A model generated the notes under the pieces. It ran no database searches. It worked only from the letters and a program-made list of their open reading frames with translations, and was not told the DNA's origin. From Portulaca oleracea (Eukaryota > Streptophyta > Magnoliopsida > Caryophyllales > Portulacaceae), in assembly GCA_029582165.1 (NCBI GenBank), contig CM055885.1, forward strand, positions 11,964,729 through 12,028,728: a DNA stretch of 64,000 nt, written 5' to 3'. Positions within the stretch are counted from its first letter, which is position 1; each line of letters begins with the position of its first letter. Below, piece by piece: positions 21,976 through 32,774 of this stretch. Both the position numbers and the translations under genes were made by a program.

Positions 21976-23430
21976 GTGAGTTTTGATTCCCTTGAGTCTA
22001 AACACATCCCAAATAAGCCCAAACACATAGCCACAAAAAAAAAACCCAGCAGCCTTGGTGATTCGTTTCTGATTCCTTTGAGTCTAAACACATCCCAAAT
22101 CATCCCAAACACAGAGCCACAAAAAAACCCAACAGCCATGACTTTCAACAAGTCTTCATCTCAAAAGAATGAGCAAATTTTGAAGAAGGAAAGGAGAATG
22201 AGGAGATTGAGGCGTGAGATCAAGATGTTACAATTGGAGATAAATTTGTGTGAATTTTTTTATGATTCCATGAAGTCACTTGAACCACCTTTGATTCAAG
22301 AGGAAGAACACAAGGATGAACATGAGGTCGATTTTAATCACCCTCCTATTTTTGATGTGTATGAAGATGAAGAAGATTATAAGGAGTTAGAGGAGAAAGA
22401 AGAAGTCAATCTAGATCTCATTCCTAGATATGATGAGGAAGTAGAGGATCTTGATGAAGAAGAATGTGTAAATGAACTTTCGGAGGATCATGTCTATGAT
22501 GAGGAGGTTGAGGACTGTCTGTCCTTGACACAGTCAATGACCTTAGTGTGCTGTCAGCTAATGACATTGTCAGAATCTGAACCTCAATTTGTGATGATGA
22601 ATGACATGGCATCTCTGGGTGCTACAAGGATAAGAATGGAGGATGAAGCTTCCAGTGGCTTCAATGTTGAGTTGGTTTATTTCCAACCGAGGTCGCTTCT
22701 ATAGGTGAACTTGGAGGTGACAAGAAGACCAAAACGAAAGAGGTGGAAGGGAAGGAGGTCAAAGTATGATGAATGGAGTATCAAGCCCCTAACAAACTCA
22801 GTAGAGGAGCTCATTATTTTTACTGGTGATGTTGATTTTCCGGCCTTGATCCTTTTCAAGTCAATTGGTGTCCAATATTTTGGTCAAGGTATGGGATCTC
22901 AAGAATTTTCTTACTACATTACTTTGTTGGGCATGAATGAAGAATATTTGCGAATATTTTGGTCAGTTGGGAGTCTCATGAATGCGTGTTTTGTGAAATT
23001 TCATGTGCTTTGGTGTTGTGTTGAGAAGGTTATCATGATTATACAACTTTGGTTGAGTCAAGATAGTGGAATAGAAGTGAAATCATATTATCTTGATGTT
23101 GTGAGCCTTGATGATGCTTGTTGTGGATTAGTGTGGAACGTTGCTAAGGCCTTGATCATATGTTCTATATTGGGGAGTATGCCTTGGATGTTTACTGTGG
23201 AAGTTGTGCTAGGAGCCACATTGTCGTGTCATACCTTCACCATGTTTAGCAAGAGAAGCATCTATGTCGCATATCCTTTTGCTCAAATTGTCAGCTGTTC
23301 TCTTTTGAGGCCCTCCAAACAGTCAAACACTATTTTGCACATTCCTTACCAACCTTGGTTCGTCATTAATCCTACTATCAACCTACCACTAAAACCACCA
23401 CTGTCCTTAGCCCACAAAACAGCCCCATAA
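21976..23430 (+). CDS. Unrecognised acidic ORF of element G3, one in-frame TAG
   Basis: ATG 21976 opens a frame of 242 codons to TAG 22702-22704. The same frame then continues without a stop to TAA 23428-23430, 484 sense codons in all. The N-terminal 55 residues come from a duplicated segment of about 70 bp. Residues 60-100 are basic and heptad-like (KKERRMRRLRREIKMLQLEI) and residues 105-185 are very acidic (Glu/Asp). The part after the TAG is hydrophobic-rich with no domain I know. Upstream ATG 22138 could be the true start, because it follows the duplication. The ORF occupies the gag position of an LTR element but lacks a zinc knuckle or capsid signature. It could be a rapidly evolving gag or a captured host fragment. 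Confidence 0.45.
21985..22137 (+). repeat. Direct duplication of about 70 bp at the start of the G3 ORF
   Basis: GAGTCTAAACACATCCCAAA and the following CCCAAACACA and GCCACAAAAAAA segments occur twice, starting near 21994 and near 22079. Confidence 0.75.
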
Positions 23431-24075
23431 GCCCCACGAAAATTCCTCATACCAAATAACTTCCTTTTCCACAAACCTACTTTCCATACCCCTTTATTCC
23501 CACATTACTACCCTCCACAAAAGAGCCAACCCTCAAAACCCACGAACCTAGGTTTCCATCCTTGAACCTATGGTTTCTGAAGATCCTTAACCAGGTTGAG
23601 GTCGTTATTCTGATCAGTGATTCGTTGGTCCTCACAAGGACAGATAAACCTTTTCATGATCTACCCTCAAGCCTTACCTTACGAAGGATGATACAAAAGC
23701 CTTTTGACCCTGGTATCATTTTTCCCATGCAACCCAGCCACTCAATAAACCCCAATGAGGCCTACAAGTTCCGAAGGTAGATAGTTGTGTTTCATGTTGA
23801 ATGGAAGGATAACACATCAATAAAATGTCTGGGACATCTTGCTAGTACCATGGTTGGAGATGAGGCAAAGGCATACGGGAGAAGGAGTGATTCTACCAAG
23901 TTGTTGCTAAGTTTAGAGGACTCATTTGAGGTCCTTGGAGTAATCAGTATTGAAGTTGATCCTTTTGAAGACGGTTCAATGTTGTTGAGGCCATACTATT
24001 CTTGGTGTATATCTTTGAGGCCATATTATTCTGTGGTAGAGTACTTTCCAAGTTTGAGGACAAACTTTTCTCAAC
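23431..24075 (+). mobile_element. 3' internal region of element G3, decayed
   Basis: Short open stretches (23562-23780, 23787-24167) with several stops. VVEYFPSLRTNFSQLGGNDG near the end loosely resembles the C-terminal chromodomain tail of gypsy Pol (FPS...LEDK..GGGND), but this is weak. No RT, RNase H or integrase core is seen. Confidence 0.4.
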
Positions 24076-24085
24076 TTGGGGGGAA
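24076..24085 (+). promoter_or_regulatory. Polypurine tract of element G3
   Basis: TTGGGGGGAA lies directly before the TGATGGAG start of the 3' LTR. Confidence 0.65.
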
Positions 24086-25677
24086 TGATGGAGATCAGCC
24101 CTCACAACCTCATTTGGTGTCAGCCTACTTTGAGGCCATCCATGAATCCCAGAAGGTCCTTGACTAAATCAAAGATCATCCACCTGATGTGAGGCCATCT
24201 TTACTGTCTCAATACTTCGAAATTGAGGCCTCGCTCACATTTGGTCCCTTGAAGGTCGTTCATAATGTTCAAGCTTACATGGTCCAAAGGTCATTTGAGT
24301 TTCACATAACTATTTCAATCTGGGCATGCATTGAGAATATTTATTTGGAGCTGGTTATTCTTATTGAGGACGTTTATCTGGATCCGGTTGTTCTTTTCAA
24401 CTTGGGTTATGATTCTCTTCTCTTTGGATGCCAAGGAAGTTTATTATTGAGTTGTCCTGAATGCCCAAGGGTGATCCATTTGGAGGTCGTTTGCATTCTG
24501 CACAACTATGGCAATCTGGGTACGTACATGAGGACCTCATTCAGGATCAGCTTGTCTTTTGGTGTTTCAGCAAGGTCCTTTTGGTTTTTTCACTTGGGTT
24601 GTGTCATCTTCTGTTTATTGGAGGTCATTAATCTTTTATGCAATATGAAGATGCGCATGAGGACCTTCATATTGAGTCTGTTGAGAATTTGGACGTCCAA
24701 GGACGTTCCCTACTGGAGGAAGACTATTTGCACCTTGTTGACTTCACTTCCTGAGTTGTTGAGGTCTTTCCAATTCAGTGAGGTGTTTGTCATTGAGGCC
24801 CTCTATGAAGACGTCATTCTCGAGCTGTTGAGGTCCTTCTAGCTCGTGAGGTGATTATCCAGCCTTGCCCACGTGAGGAATACTGCTCCAACAAGAAAGC
24901 GCCATGTGTGATGTTTCTAGAGCCTTCCAATTATTCTAGAAGCTTCATGAAGATGCCATTTGTGATGCTTTTATTAGCCCTCATTATTATTGCTCTAGAA
25001 GCTTCCTAAGTTGGTTACATATTATCTTTTTCTGATGTAATTAGCTAATTAAGCAAGGTTAGGATGTTTTCTTTTTGCTCAAGAAACTCCTAATTAGATA
25101 TTTCAGTTGGGCTTATATATACCCACTGTGAGGTCATTGTAATAAACAACTTGATATATGAAATATGAGAATTGAGTGCCTTATTGAGCCTCTTGTTTGT
25201 GAGTGACGTTAAACTCTTAAATTTGGTTAATTCTACTACAGTGTCAAGGATTTGGCAATCCCTGTGGTGGGTGTAGAGCTTGGTAGCTTCGATGGTGGTG
25301 TGCCTGTATCCATTGAGATCATTGAGTCCATTGCCCTTGATGTTCTAGCTGTGGTGTGCCTGTATCAGCTTGAACTCAAGTCTATCTTTCCTTTTCTATT
25401 TTCCCATCCCTCATTATCCATTTTAATTCATTTGATGTTATTTGGTGCGTGGTGAATCGGGTTCTATCTTGGAAGAGGTTATTTGTGAAGTTCTAGCTCA
25501 TCCGATCTTATTTCACACCTCACCCATTTCATCCATTCGATTCTTATTGATTATCCCCTGTTTTGGAGCTGTTTCCATTCGATTATCCATTGTGAGGTCC
25601 CAGATTCCAGTGTGTGTGTGTGTCCATTTGATGTCTGTGAGGTCATCACTCTGAACCTAGCGACCTTGCATACATCA
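24086..25677 (+). mobile_element. 3' LTR of element G3, 1592 bp
   Basis: It starts TGATG and ends CATCA, perfect 5-bp inverted termini. The right 705 bp match the 5' LTR at 21192-21861. The left part is rich in GAGGTC/GAGGCC words. Short open frames inside (such as 24189-24842) have no similarity I recognise and are not annotated. Confidence 0.8.
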
Positions 25678-26960
25678 GGAGGGGCAGAGGAGCTACCTTC
25701 CCCCTTGTTGATTAGTGGCCTAACAGAGTCAGGCATATGGGTTTTAAACCCCTCATTTGATTCATCAACATGCAACTTCCCTTTGCCTTTATCTTTAGAG
25801 TCAATCTTGGGACCAAAATGAGGTTTGGAGGATTTTCAGAGATTCTAATCCTCCCGAAGAAGGAGAAGGTCCTTTAGAAGGCGGTCCTAACCTTCCATGC
25901 TTTTTTGACGCAACTGATCTCCACTCTCCATTCAAGGAACCATCATAGATCCCAGTGAACCGGAATTGTTCAACCATAACATCAAGCTTAGGGGCAGCCG
26001 AAACATTAGGACAAAGCTCAAAAGGTGATCTTTTTCACCACATAAAGTATAGGTCTCGTAGAGACCTTCATATGTCACAAGAACTTTGAAGATACGCCAC
26101 GGAGTTGGAACAGTAATAGAAGTGGGCGAGGTACGAGTGCGATAAATATTAATGTAGATACGAGCAACCCGACTCTTTTTATGCATCAAAGTAATAGGTA
26201 CAAATGTACAATATGAATTACCGACCTAATGGATCTCACAATCCGTTTGAGAGTAGTCTCAGCCCAAAATTCCAAAGGTAACCTATACAGTCGGATCCAT
26301 TGATCTATTCGAGATAAAATAACAGTATAAGGATCAAACAAACATCTGCAAAACATAACAAGCAAAGTTGAGACCCCATACAAACCAAGGACGATTATAC
26401 CAAACATAATCCCGGTCTGCCAGAGTAGCAAATTTAATAAGAATCCACCCAACTCCTAAATCCATGAAGTCAATAAGGCCTTGTACATTCTTCCAATCGT
26501 TTTCATCTTGTTGATAATTAGAGGAAAAGGAACGATATCACCCCACAAGCCACAGCTTCACCACTAAGTAGAGGTGAGTAAGCTCTTCTAATGATGAAGC
26601 ATTCTTCATCACCCAGGTCGGGTAAGATATAATCATCCTTAAAAAACGTAGAAGAGGAAGGAGGAACAGCTTGGCTTACTGGCTTTGTAGGATTTGGGTT
26701 CGAGGGATGGTGAATCTGAATCCCAGGTTAGTGGTTAGGAGTTTGATTCGAATGGCCAGACGACACTCCAAACCTGACATAGTCGGAGTAAGAAAGGTCG
26801 GTGGCTGAAGTGGTTCGTAAAGGATTTCTAACCTGGCTAGAATCCAAGTTAGACGAAGGATTCCAATCATTGGAAGGGGATTCATGGCCGAAAACTTTAG
26901 AACCATGGACAATTTCATCATTAGTGCAAGAAAGGTACCTCCCCAAAGAAAGAAAAAAGT
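25678..26960 (-). pseudogene. L1-type LINE ORF1 remnant
   Basis: On the minus strand, pieces in shifting frames give DPYTVILSRIDQWIRLYRLP, LEFWAETTLKRIVRSI, then KSRVARIYINIYR and YEGLYETYTLCGEKDHLLELC. These correspond to the DUF4283 and CCHC zinc-knuckle (zf-CCHC_4) part of plant L1 ORF1 proteins. The knuckle is degenerate. The N-terminal part (about 26700-26960: EIVHGSKVFGHESPSNDW and further) is Ser/Asn-rich. Several frameshifts and stops; no ORF2 follows. The right boundary is approximate. Confidence 0.65.
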
Positions 26961-27059
26961 AGATCAACAAGACACTCTTCATGAGGGAGTATAAGCATGA
27001 TTGAGGTCGAGAGACCCACATATAGGATTCTCTATATATAGAACAACCAGAAAACACAA

Positions 27060-27860
27060 TTTTGACCAAATTAAAGAAACATAACCCAGCTCTGAGGTCC
27101 TCCACAGCTAGTTCAATGAGGATCTCCACCGCTGCCACAATACTTTTGTTTGAAAGAGCAAAATCAAGATTATATCAGATATCAAATGGAAAAGAGGATA
27201 CTTCCCAACTACCAAATAAAAGAAGATTGGAGATCAAACAAGAAAAGAAAGAATCAACCTCAAAGGAAGGAGACTCTATTGTAGATATCAAAAGGAAAAG
27301 AGGATACTTTCCAACTGTCAAATAAAACAAGATTGGAGATCAAACTAGAAAGGAAAGAATCAACTTCAAAGGAAGGAGACCGTTGCCGTCAAAGAAGCAC
27401 AAGTATAAATACAACCAAGACCTCTCAAAAACAGTAACGATTCCAAGAGAGAAGAAATCGTGTGTAGAAATTTTGTGATAGAAAATTCTGAGTGTAGCTA
27501 CTTGTTTTTAAGTAGTGAGTTGTGTAACCAAAAAGTGTGTTCTGGTGAGGCCCTCAAGGGTGTGAGCTAAAGTGAGAAGTGTGTTCCTCCTTTAGTGAGT
27601 TTTTGAATCCTTCCAGCCTCAACTGTGAGGCCTCCTTAGCAGAAATTCACCCTGAAGTTCTGCTCCTGTAAGCATACGTTGAGGACCTCACAGTCCTTTA
27701 CCTTGCTGAGTTTGTAACCTCCTCTCTTTCCTTGCACTTTAAGCTTATCAATAAAGAAGTATTATTCAGTTATAAAAGTGCTATTAACGTCCTTGTATTG
27801 ATTAAGTGCAGAATTTATTATATAACCCTATTCACCCCTCCCCCCTCTAGGGTTATTTCA
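27060..27860 (+). mobile_element. 5' LTR of copia element C4
   Basis: It ends in TTTCA two bases before an initiator-Met primer site, after CCCTATTCACCCCTCC, the same motif that ends the C1-C3 LTRs. A TATA-like GTATAAATA lies at about 27400. It contains a direct duplication of about 105 bp. The left edge against the L1 remnant is not sharply defined. Confidence 0.6.
27173..27385 (+). repeat. Direct duplication in the C4 LTR
   Basis: 27173-27275 and 27282-27385 share AGATATCAAA(T/A)GGAAAAGA, GAGGATACTT, AAGATTGGAGATCAAAC and CAAAGGAAGGAGAC. Confidence 0.75.
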
Positions 27861-27862
27861 GT

Positions 27863-27874
27863 TGGTATCAGAGC
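27863..27874 (+). promoter_or_regulatory. Primer-binding site, tRNA-iMet (element C4)
   Basis: TGGTATCAGAGC followed by GGGTCC, as in other copia elements of this window. Confidence 0.9.
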
Positions 27875-27916
27875 GGGTCCACAAATTCAAGAGTTTAACC
27901 ACTCGTGGAAAAGATC

Positions 27917-29230
27917 ATGGCCGCTATCAACACAAATGAAGTTCCTCAAGGACGCTCATGGACAATAGCTCCACTACTTACCGGAGAAAACTACAGGTCG
28001 TGGAAAAGCCAGACGGAGGTCTTCCTCAAGGACCAAGATGAGGACCGCTGGCCTGTGGTTACCGAGGGAGATTATCCCACTCCCACGAAGAAGAACAGTG
28101 TTGGTCAAGATGTCCCAAAGAAAAGATATGAATTGATCAATAAAGAACTAGAGCCATTTAGAAAAAATACTCATGCCCTAAACTTGATTTATTGCAGTTT
28201 AAATTCGAATGATTTTGAACGTGTATCTAATTGTGAAAGTGCAAAACAGGTTTGGGATTACTTGATAACCTCATATGAAGGCACAAGTCAAGTCAAGGAC
28301 ACCAAAGTAGATATCCTTGTCCAAAAGTATGAGGCCTTCAGAATGGAAGAAAATGAGACTATTGAAGAGATGTTCAAAAGATTAAGCAGCATCACCAACC
28401 ACCTCATATCACTGGGAAAAAACCTACCCAAATGAGGAACAAGTAAGAAAGGTCATATGATGCCTGCCTAGAAGAAAATGGGGTCCAGAAGTCACAGCCA
28501 TTGAAGAAGCTCAAGATCTCAAGGCCCTCAAACTAGAGGAACTCATTGGAAAACTAATGGCCCATGAGATCCAATTGAATAACCTCTCAGAACCCAAGGG
28601 AGTTGCCCTCAAGGCAGTACGTGAATCTGACATTGAGTCAGATAATGATGAGGAAGATACAATGGCAATGATAGCTAGAGGGTTCAGAAGATTATACAAG
28701 AAAAATTCAACCTTTCGAGGATACATCAAGGATTGACAAAACAGAAAGGCAACCTCAAAAGGTAAGGCCTCAACAAAAGAAAAATCTGACCCATTTATTT
28801 GTTTTGGATATGGCAGCTCAAAACACCTTGTGAAGGACTGCCTTCACGCCAGAAGAAACAAAGACAAGAGAAACAGTCGGCCTCAACGGCAAAACCATAA
28901 GGCAATGACGGCAACATGGAGTGATATTAATTCTAGTGAAGGTTATAGTGGAGTAGAAGAAATAACAAATGTATGTCTGATGGCAAACGCAAGTGAGGAT
29001 CAAGATCCAACCTCATCTCATGACGAGGTAAACATTGATGAGCTCCTCACTCTTCCCTCTTTGCACCTTGCTCACAAATTATTCCATCTCTTTAAATATT
29101 CTAGATCCCTAATAGAAAGAGTCAAACATCTCACGAAACACGTCAATCATCTGAACGAAACCATAGAGAGCTTGAACACCAGAAATGATCTCTTAGCAAC
29201 TGAAAATGTTAGACTATCCATAGAAGAAAT
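27917..29230 (+). pseudogene. Ty1/copia gag pseudogene, element C4
   Basis: ATG 27917 opens 173 intact codons: LTGENYRSWKSQTEVFLKDQ, then AKQVWDYLITSYEGTSQVKD and MFKRLSSITNHLISLGK, the UBN2 capsid fold. A one-base shift in an A run near 28425 ends this frame at 28435. The frame continues in pieces (RRKWGPEVTAIEEAQDLKAL and so on) with stops at 28458 and 28735. The zinc knuckle is damaged (CFGYGSSKHLVKDC, second Cys replaced by Tyr). A coiled-coil tail (LTKHVNHLNETIESLNTR) precedes an abrupt loss of homology near 29230. Related to C1-C3 but a distinct family. Confidence 0.8.
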
Positions 29231-30920
29231 CCGGTGGGATTTCTCCGTGTGTGTAACCAATGGTTCGTTGTGTCCACATTCCGAAAGTCCATTCCGAAAG
29301 TCTTGCAACTCCATTCCGAAAGTCTTGCCAATTCTTTTAACAACTAAGATCACAATCATAATGTATGTAAACATGATAATGTATGTAAACATCATAATGT
29401 ATGTGTTGGGTCGGGTTCGAGTCGAGTGACTTTGGGTTTGGGTTTGTTCGGATCAACCGTGCTCTAGTTCGGATTGGGTTCGAATCTGACGGGGTCCAAG
29501 TTCGATTTAACTTCGGATGGACCTTGGTCTATTTGGATCAGGTTTAACCGAATCGAGATCTTCAGGTTAGAGTTGGTTGAATCTATTCGCTGGTTGGGTT
29601 AAATTGGATAGGGTTGAGGGGTCAAGTTGCTTTCATATCGAGTTGCTATCGTATTATGTTAAATTTATTTATTACTAAAATGTCAATTTTCAGTTTTGAG
29701 CAAATAGTAATTGCATAATTAAATAATTTATGGTGTATGATTCATTAGTTTATAGAGTACCCTTTGGAAATCATCCAAAAAACATTAACTACTACATCGG
29801 TTGATAGTCAAAATAAATAATGATAACATATGAGCTATCGAGTATGACAATTGACACAAAAACCCACATGTGTTTAACTTAATTATTATTAATTTGTATT
29901 AAAACTTTCTATTCAAAATGAAAATCAAAGCATATGAGCTTTAAGTGTTTTAACGGTCTAACTTATACATATTCAATTTCATTTTTTTTCATATTACTAC
30001 TCTGAATTGGGTGTGTGAATCGGGTTGGTTCCAATTCGGTTTTTGTGTGCCTCTGGTTAGGTAAAAATCAGTTCAGGTCATTTTCGGAGCTGGGTTTAGC
30101 ATGACTCGTTTGGATTATTTCGGATGTCTTTCTTGTGTGGCTAACTTTCGGTTTGTGTTTTGGATAAATCTGATCCAGATTTTGGGTAAAGACTGGGTCC
30201 TCATATTCGAGCTTGGACTCGGGTGGATTTGGGATTCGGGATAAGTTTTAGTATCCTTTACTACTATATTGTCTAAATTAATTTTGAGGACAATTTATAC
30301 AAAGAAAATACAAAAATAATGATAGTACAATTGTTGTATAATTTTTTATTGATTTTTTTATTATTATTTGAAATGATAATTGTTATAAAATAATTATGAA
30401 AAACAAAGCACATATAAATAATGAAAATTTTCCGTGCATCACACGAGATATACAGCGCTAGTTATATTAGTAGCTTGTAATTGTTAAATTGATTTGGAGT
30501 CTTTTCAGTTTTAATGATGATCACACATGACATGTATGCTTAGTAGTAGAGAATGACATAATTAGTGCACTTTTTTTTAATAAAATGTAGTTTTTTTTAC
30601 TTGATTTACACATGGCACCTTGTGGATTGTTGTGTCTTGTTTTAATGTATATATATAGTACTAATGATAATGTTTGTTGGCCCCATTAAATTCTGCAATA
30701 AGATTAAAAGTAGGAGCTCTAGCCAATCAAGTTCAAGTAAACTTTTTTTCAATCAATCAAATTAAATATAATCCATTATTTTAAAAAAATTACACTTATC
30801 AGCAGTTACTAATATCATGGGTGGCTTATAATCAAGCAGTTAATAAAATCAAGTGTGGGTTAAGTCAAGTGCCCTTCTATCTCATCAAAAGTTATGCTTC
30901 TATTCGATATTCAATTTTCA
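29231..30920. other. AT-rich, gene-free repeat debris
   Basis: 29280-29330 holds three short CATTCCGAAAGTC repeats. 29360-29405 holds two copies of ATAATGTATGTAAACAT. 29405-29640 and 30000-30240 are rich in GGGTT/CGGGTT words, a composition typical of degraded plant repeats. 30250-30900 is AT-rich. I see no coding sequence. Confidence 0.5.
30431..30461 (+). mobile_element. Possible Helitron 3' terminus
   Basis: CCGTGCATCACACG can form a short hairpin (CGTG/CACG) and CTAG follows 13 bases later, then T. A hairpin plus CTRR about 10-12 bases downstream is the Helitron 3' signature. The 5' end was not found. Confidence 0.35.
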
Positions 30921-31104
30921 GACTCGCCTCCTGATATCCCCATCTGCGTTCTTCACGTCTCTCTCCTCTTTTGAGACTAGCCAGATGTAGTGGTGGTGGT
31001 CAGGGCGCTTATAATCACCTTCAAGATTGTGGTTGATAGTGTATGATGTGGTGGTTGGGGGGCTGTCGGCAGCCATTAACGGCGATTGATAACACAAATA
31101 TATA

Positions 31105-31490
31105 TTGTTTTTCATAAATTTGGCTCCACCGCTCTTTCTTGTTTCTCTTTCTCTTTCTTTGTCATTCTCAAGCATCAAGCAGCCGAAAAAATTAAGACTC
31201 CAGCACAAGAATCTCACAGCCGCCGGATTGGGAGATGATAAATCTGTCGACCGTCGGAAAAATATCGTCAACAACAACAGTAATAGTGAGGTAATTAACA
31301 CTTGGCTGGGCGGTGCTTCTGACGTTGCTAACGGTTTCGCTTTTGGGCCTACCATAATTCTGTCGTCGCCGGATGCTCTGCTCTTCAGGAAAGATGAAGG
31401 GTCCATGGTTGCCAATGTTTACCTTTCTCTCTTACTGATAAAATCACCATTCTGCTATTCAACTTTGATTATTCGGAAAATATATCTCAA
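31105..31490 (+). other. Gene-like fragment of unknown origin
   Basis: This 0.4-kb stretch is markedly more GC-rich than its surroundings and is open from 31105 to 31545. Its predicted peptide includes TAAGLGDDKSVDRRKN and GGASDVANGFAFGPTIIL, which reads like real protein rather than AT-rich noise, and a GTTTACC donor-like site follows. I do not recognise the family. It lies between two Helitron-like hairpins (30431 and 32139), so a captured gene fragment is possible. The opposite strand is also open (31415 to 30918), with weaker composition. Confidence 0.3.
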
Positions 31491-31559
31491 TCAGGTATTA
31501 GGTTCTTACGTTATATCAACAATTTATCAGCTATTATTTTGTTAGTATCTTTTTCTTAC

Positions 31560-32757
31560 AATCATAGTATTTTATACTAACCCCCTCCCTCCCTCCCACC
31601 CACCCACATCTCTAACTCTCTCTTTCACCGTTGCTCAATGTTACTCAGTAAATAATTGAACGGTATTTACCTACCGTTACTCAATTGCAGTTACCAGTAT
31701 TGTAGGCTTCAATCGGAACTGGTTGTCTTGATTTGATGAGATTGAGCATGCCTACAATTTACTCTTTATTTGATGAAAAATTCAATTCATTTTGCAATTT
31801 TGTGACAATGCAAGTTGGGACACGTTTTGTCATCCCTATATTTGGTGACTTTATTTGTTTTATTTCCTATATAATTTGTTTGTGCATTTATATCTTAACT
31901 CAATTTCAGTGACATTATTTATATTTTTTATAAGCTGTATTTACATTTATATAGATTATGGTTGTCTTTTTTTTATTATATAAATATCTACGTCTTAATA
32001 CATTTTTGCATCACACGTATTTAACATTTGACAATAATATCTTTTCACTTGACAATATAATTAATATTTTATTCATTCTAAATTATACCTATATTTTTCA
32101 CTTTAGTCTTTAAAATTAAAATAACTATTTTATTATATACTGTGCATTGCACGGGTTTAAGACTATATACTTAATAGAATAGATTATAATGTTTTCATTT
32201 GCCATGTGTAAAAACTTTAATTACATATACCTAATGAGAAAATCATTGAAAATAATTGAGTATATAATGCACAAGCATAGTAAATTTTTTTTTTTTTGAA
32301 GCAAAATAAAACGTCCATTAATCAAAAGTCAAATGATACTTACAATGTCTTCAAAAAGTGGTACTTACAATGAAAATCGTTAAAGATCAATTGTAGATTC
32401 AAAACAAATATATGAAATTTAACTTTCAAATAACTAACACTATCTTGCAGACTCCGGCTCCAGACTTATGACAATGTCCATAAATATTTGATGATAGTGC
32501 ACCTTTACTTTTGATGGAGGGTCAATTGGTGTTATATATGGTCTTTTGAATATTAATCTTGTTTAAGGCAATAGATCATTCAAAATGAACAAAACTCTCA
32601 CCAAAAGAGATCCTAATAATCCCATATAAAGGTACAGTAAAATTATTACATATCAAGAGACATACTTCATTTGTATATACATCAAAACCAAACTATTGAT
32701 TGGTATAAAAAACAAATCAAAATGATGTTTACCATTGATCAATTAAAAGGATCGATA
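31560..32757. other. Gene-free AT-rich interval
   Basis: Contains a C-rich CCCTCCCTCCC run (31580-31605), poly-A/T runs and no ORF with recognisable similarity. It forms the pre-insertion context of the L1 element on its right. Confidence 0.5.
32139..32165. repeat. Short palindrome resembling a degenerate Helitron hairpin
   Basis: GTGCATTGCAC is a near-perfect palindrome followed by GGGTTTAAGACTAT. It resembles the CCGTGCATNGCACGG hairpins of plant Helitron ends but lacks a clean CTRR. Confidence 0.3.
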
Positions 32758-32774
32758 ACAATCTTTCATAACAA
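32758..32774 (+). repeat. Left target-site duplication of the L1 insertion
   Basis: ACAATCTTTCATAACAA matches 34757-34773 (ACAATCCTTCATAACAA) at 16 of 17 positions. Confidence 0.85.

Noticed and set aside
24189..24842. 217-codon ORF on the + strand
   Set aside because: Entirely inside the G3 3' LTR, with no recognisable domain.
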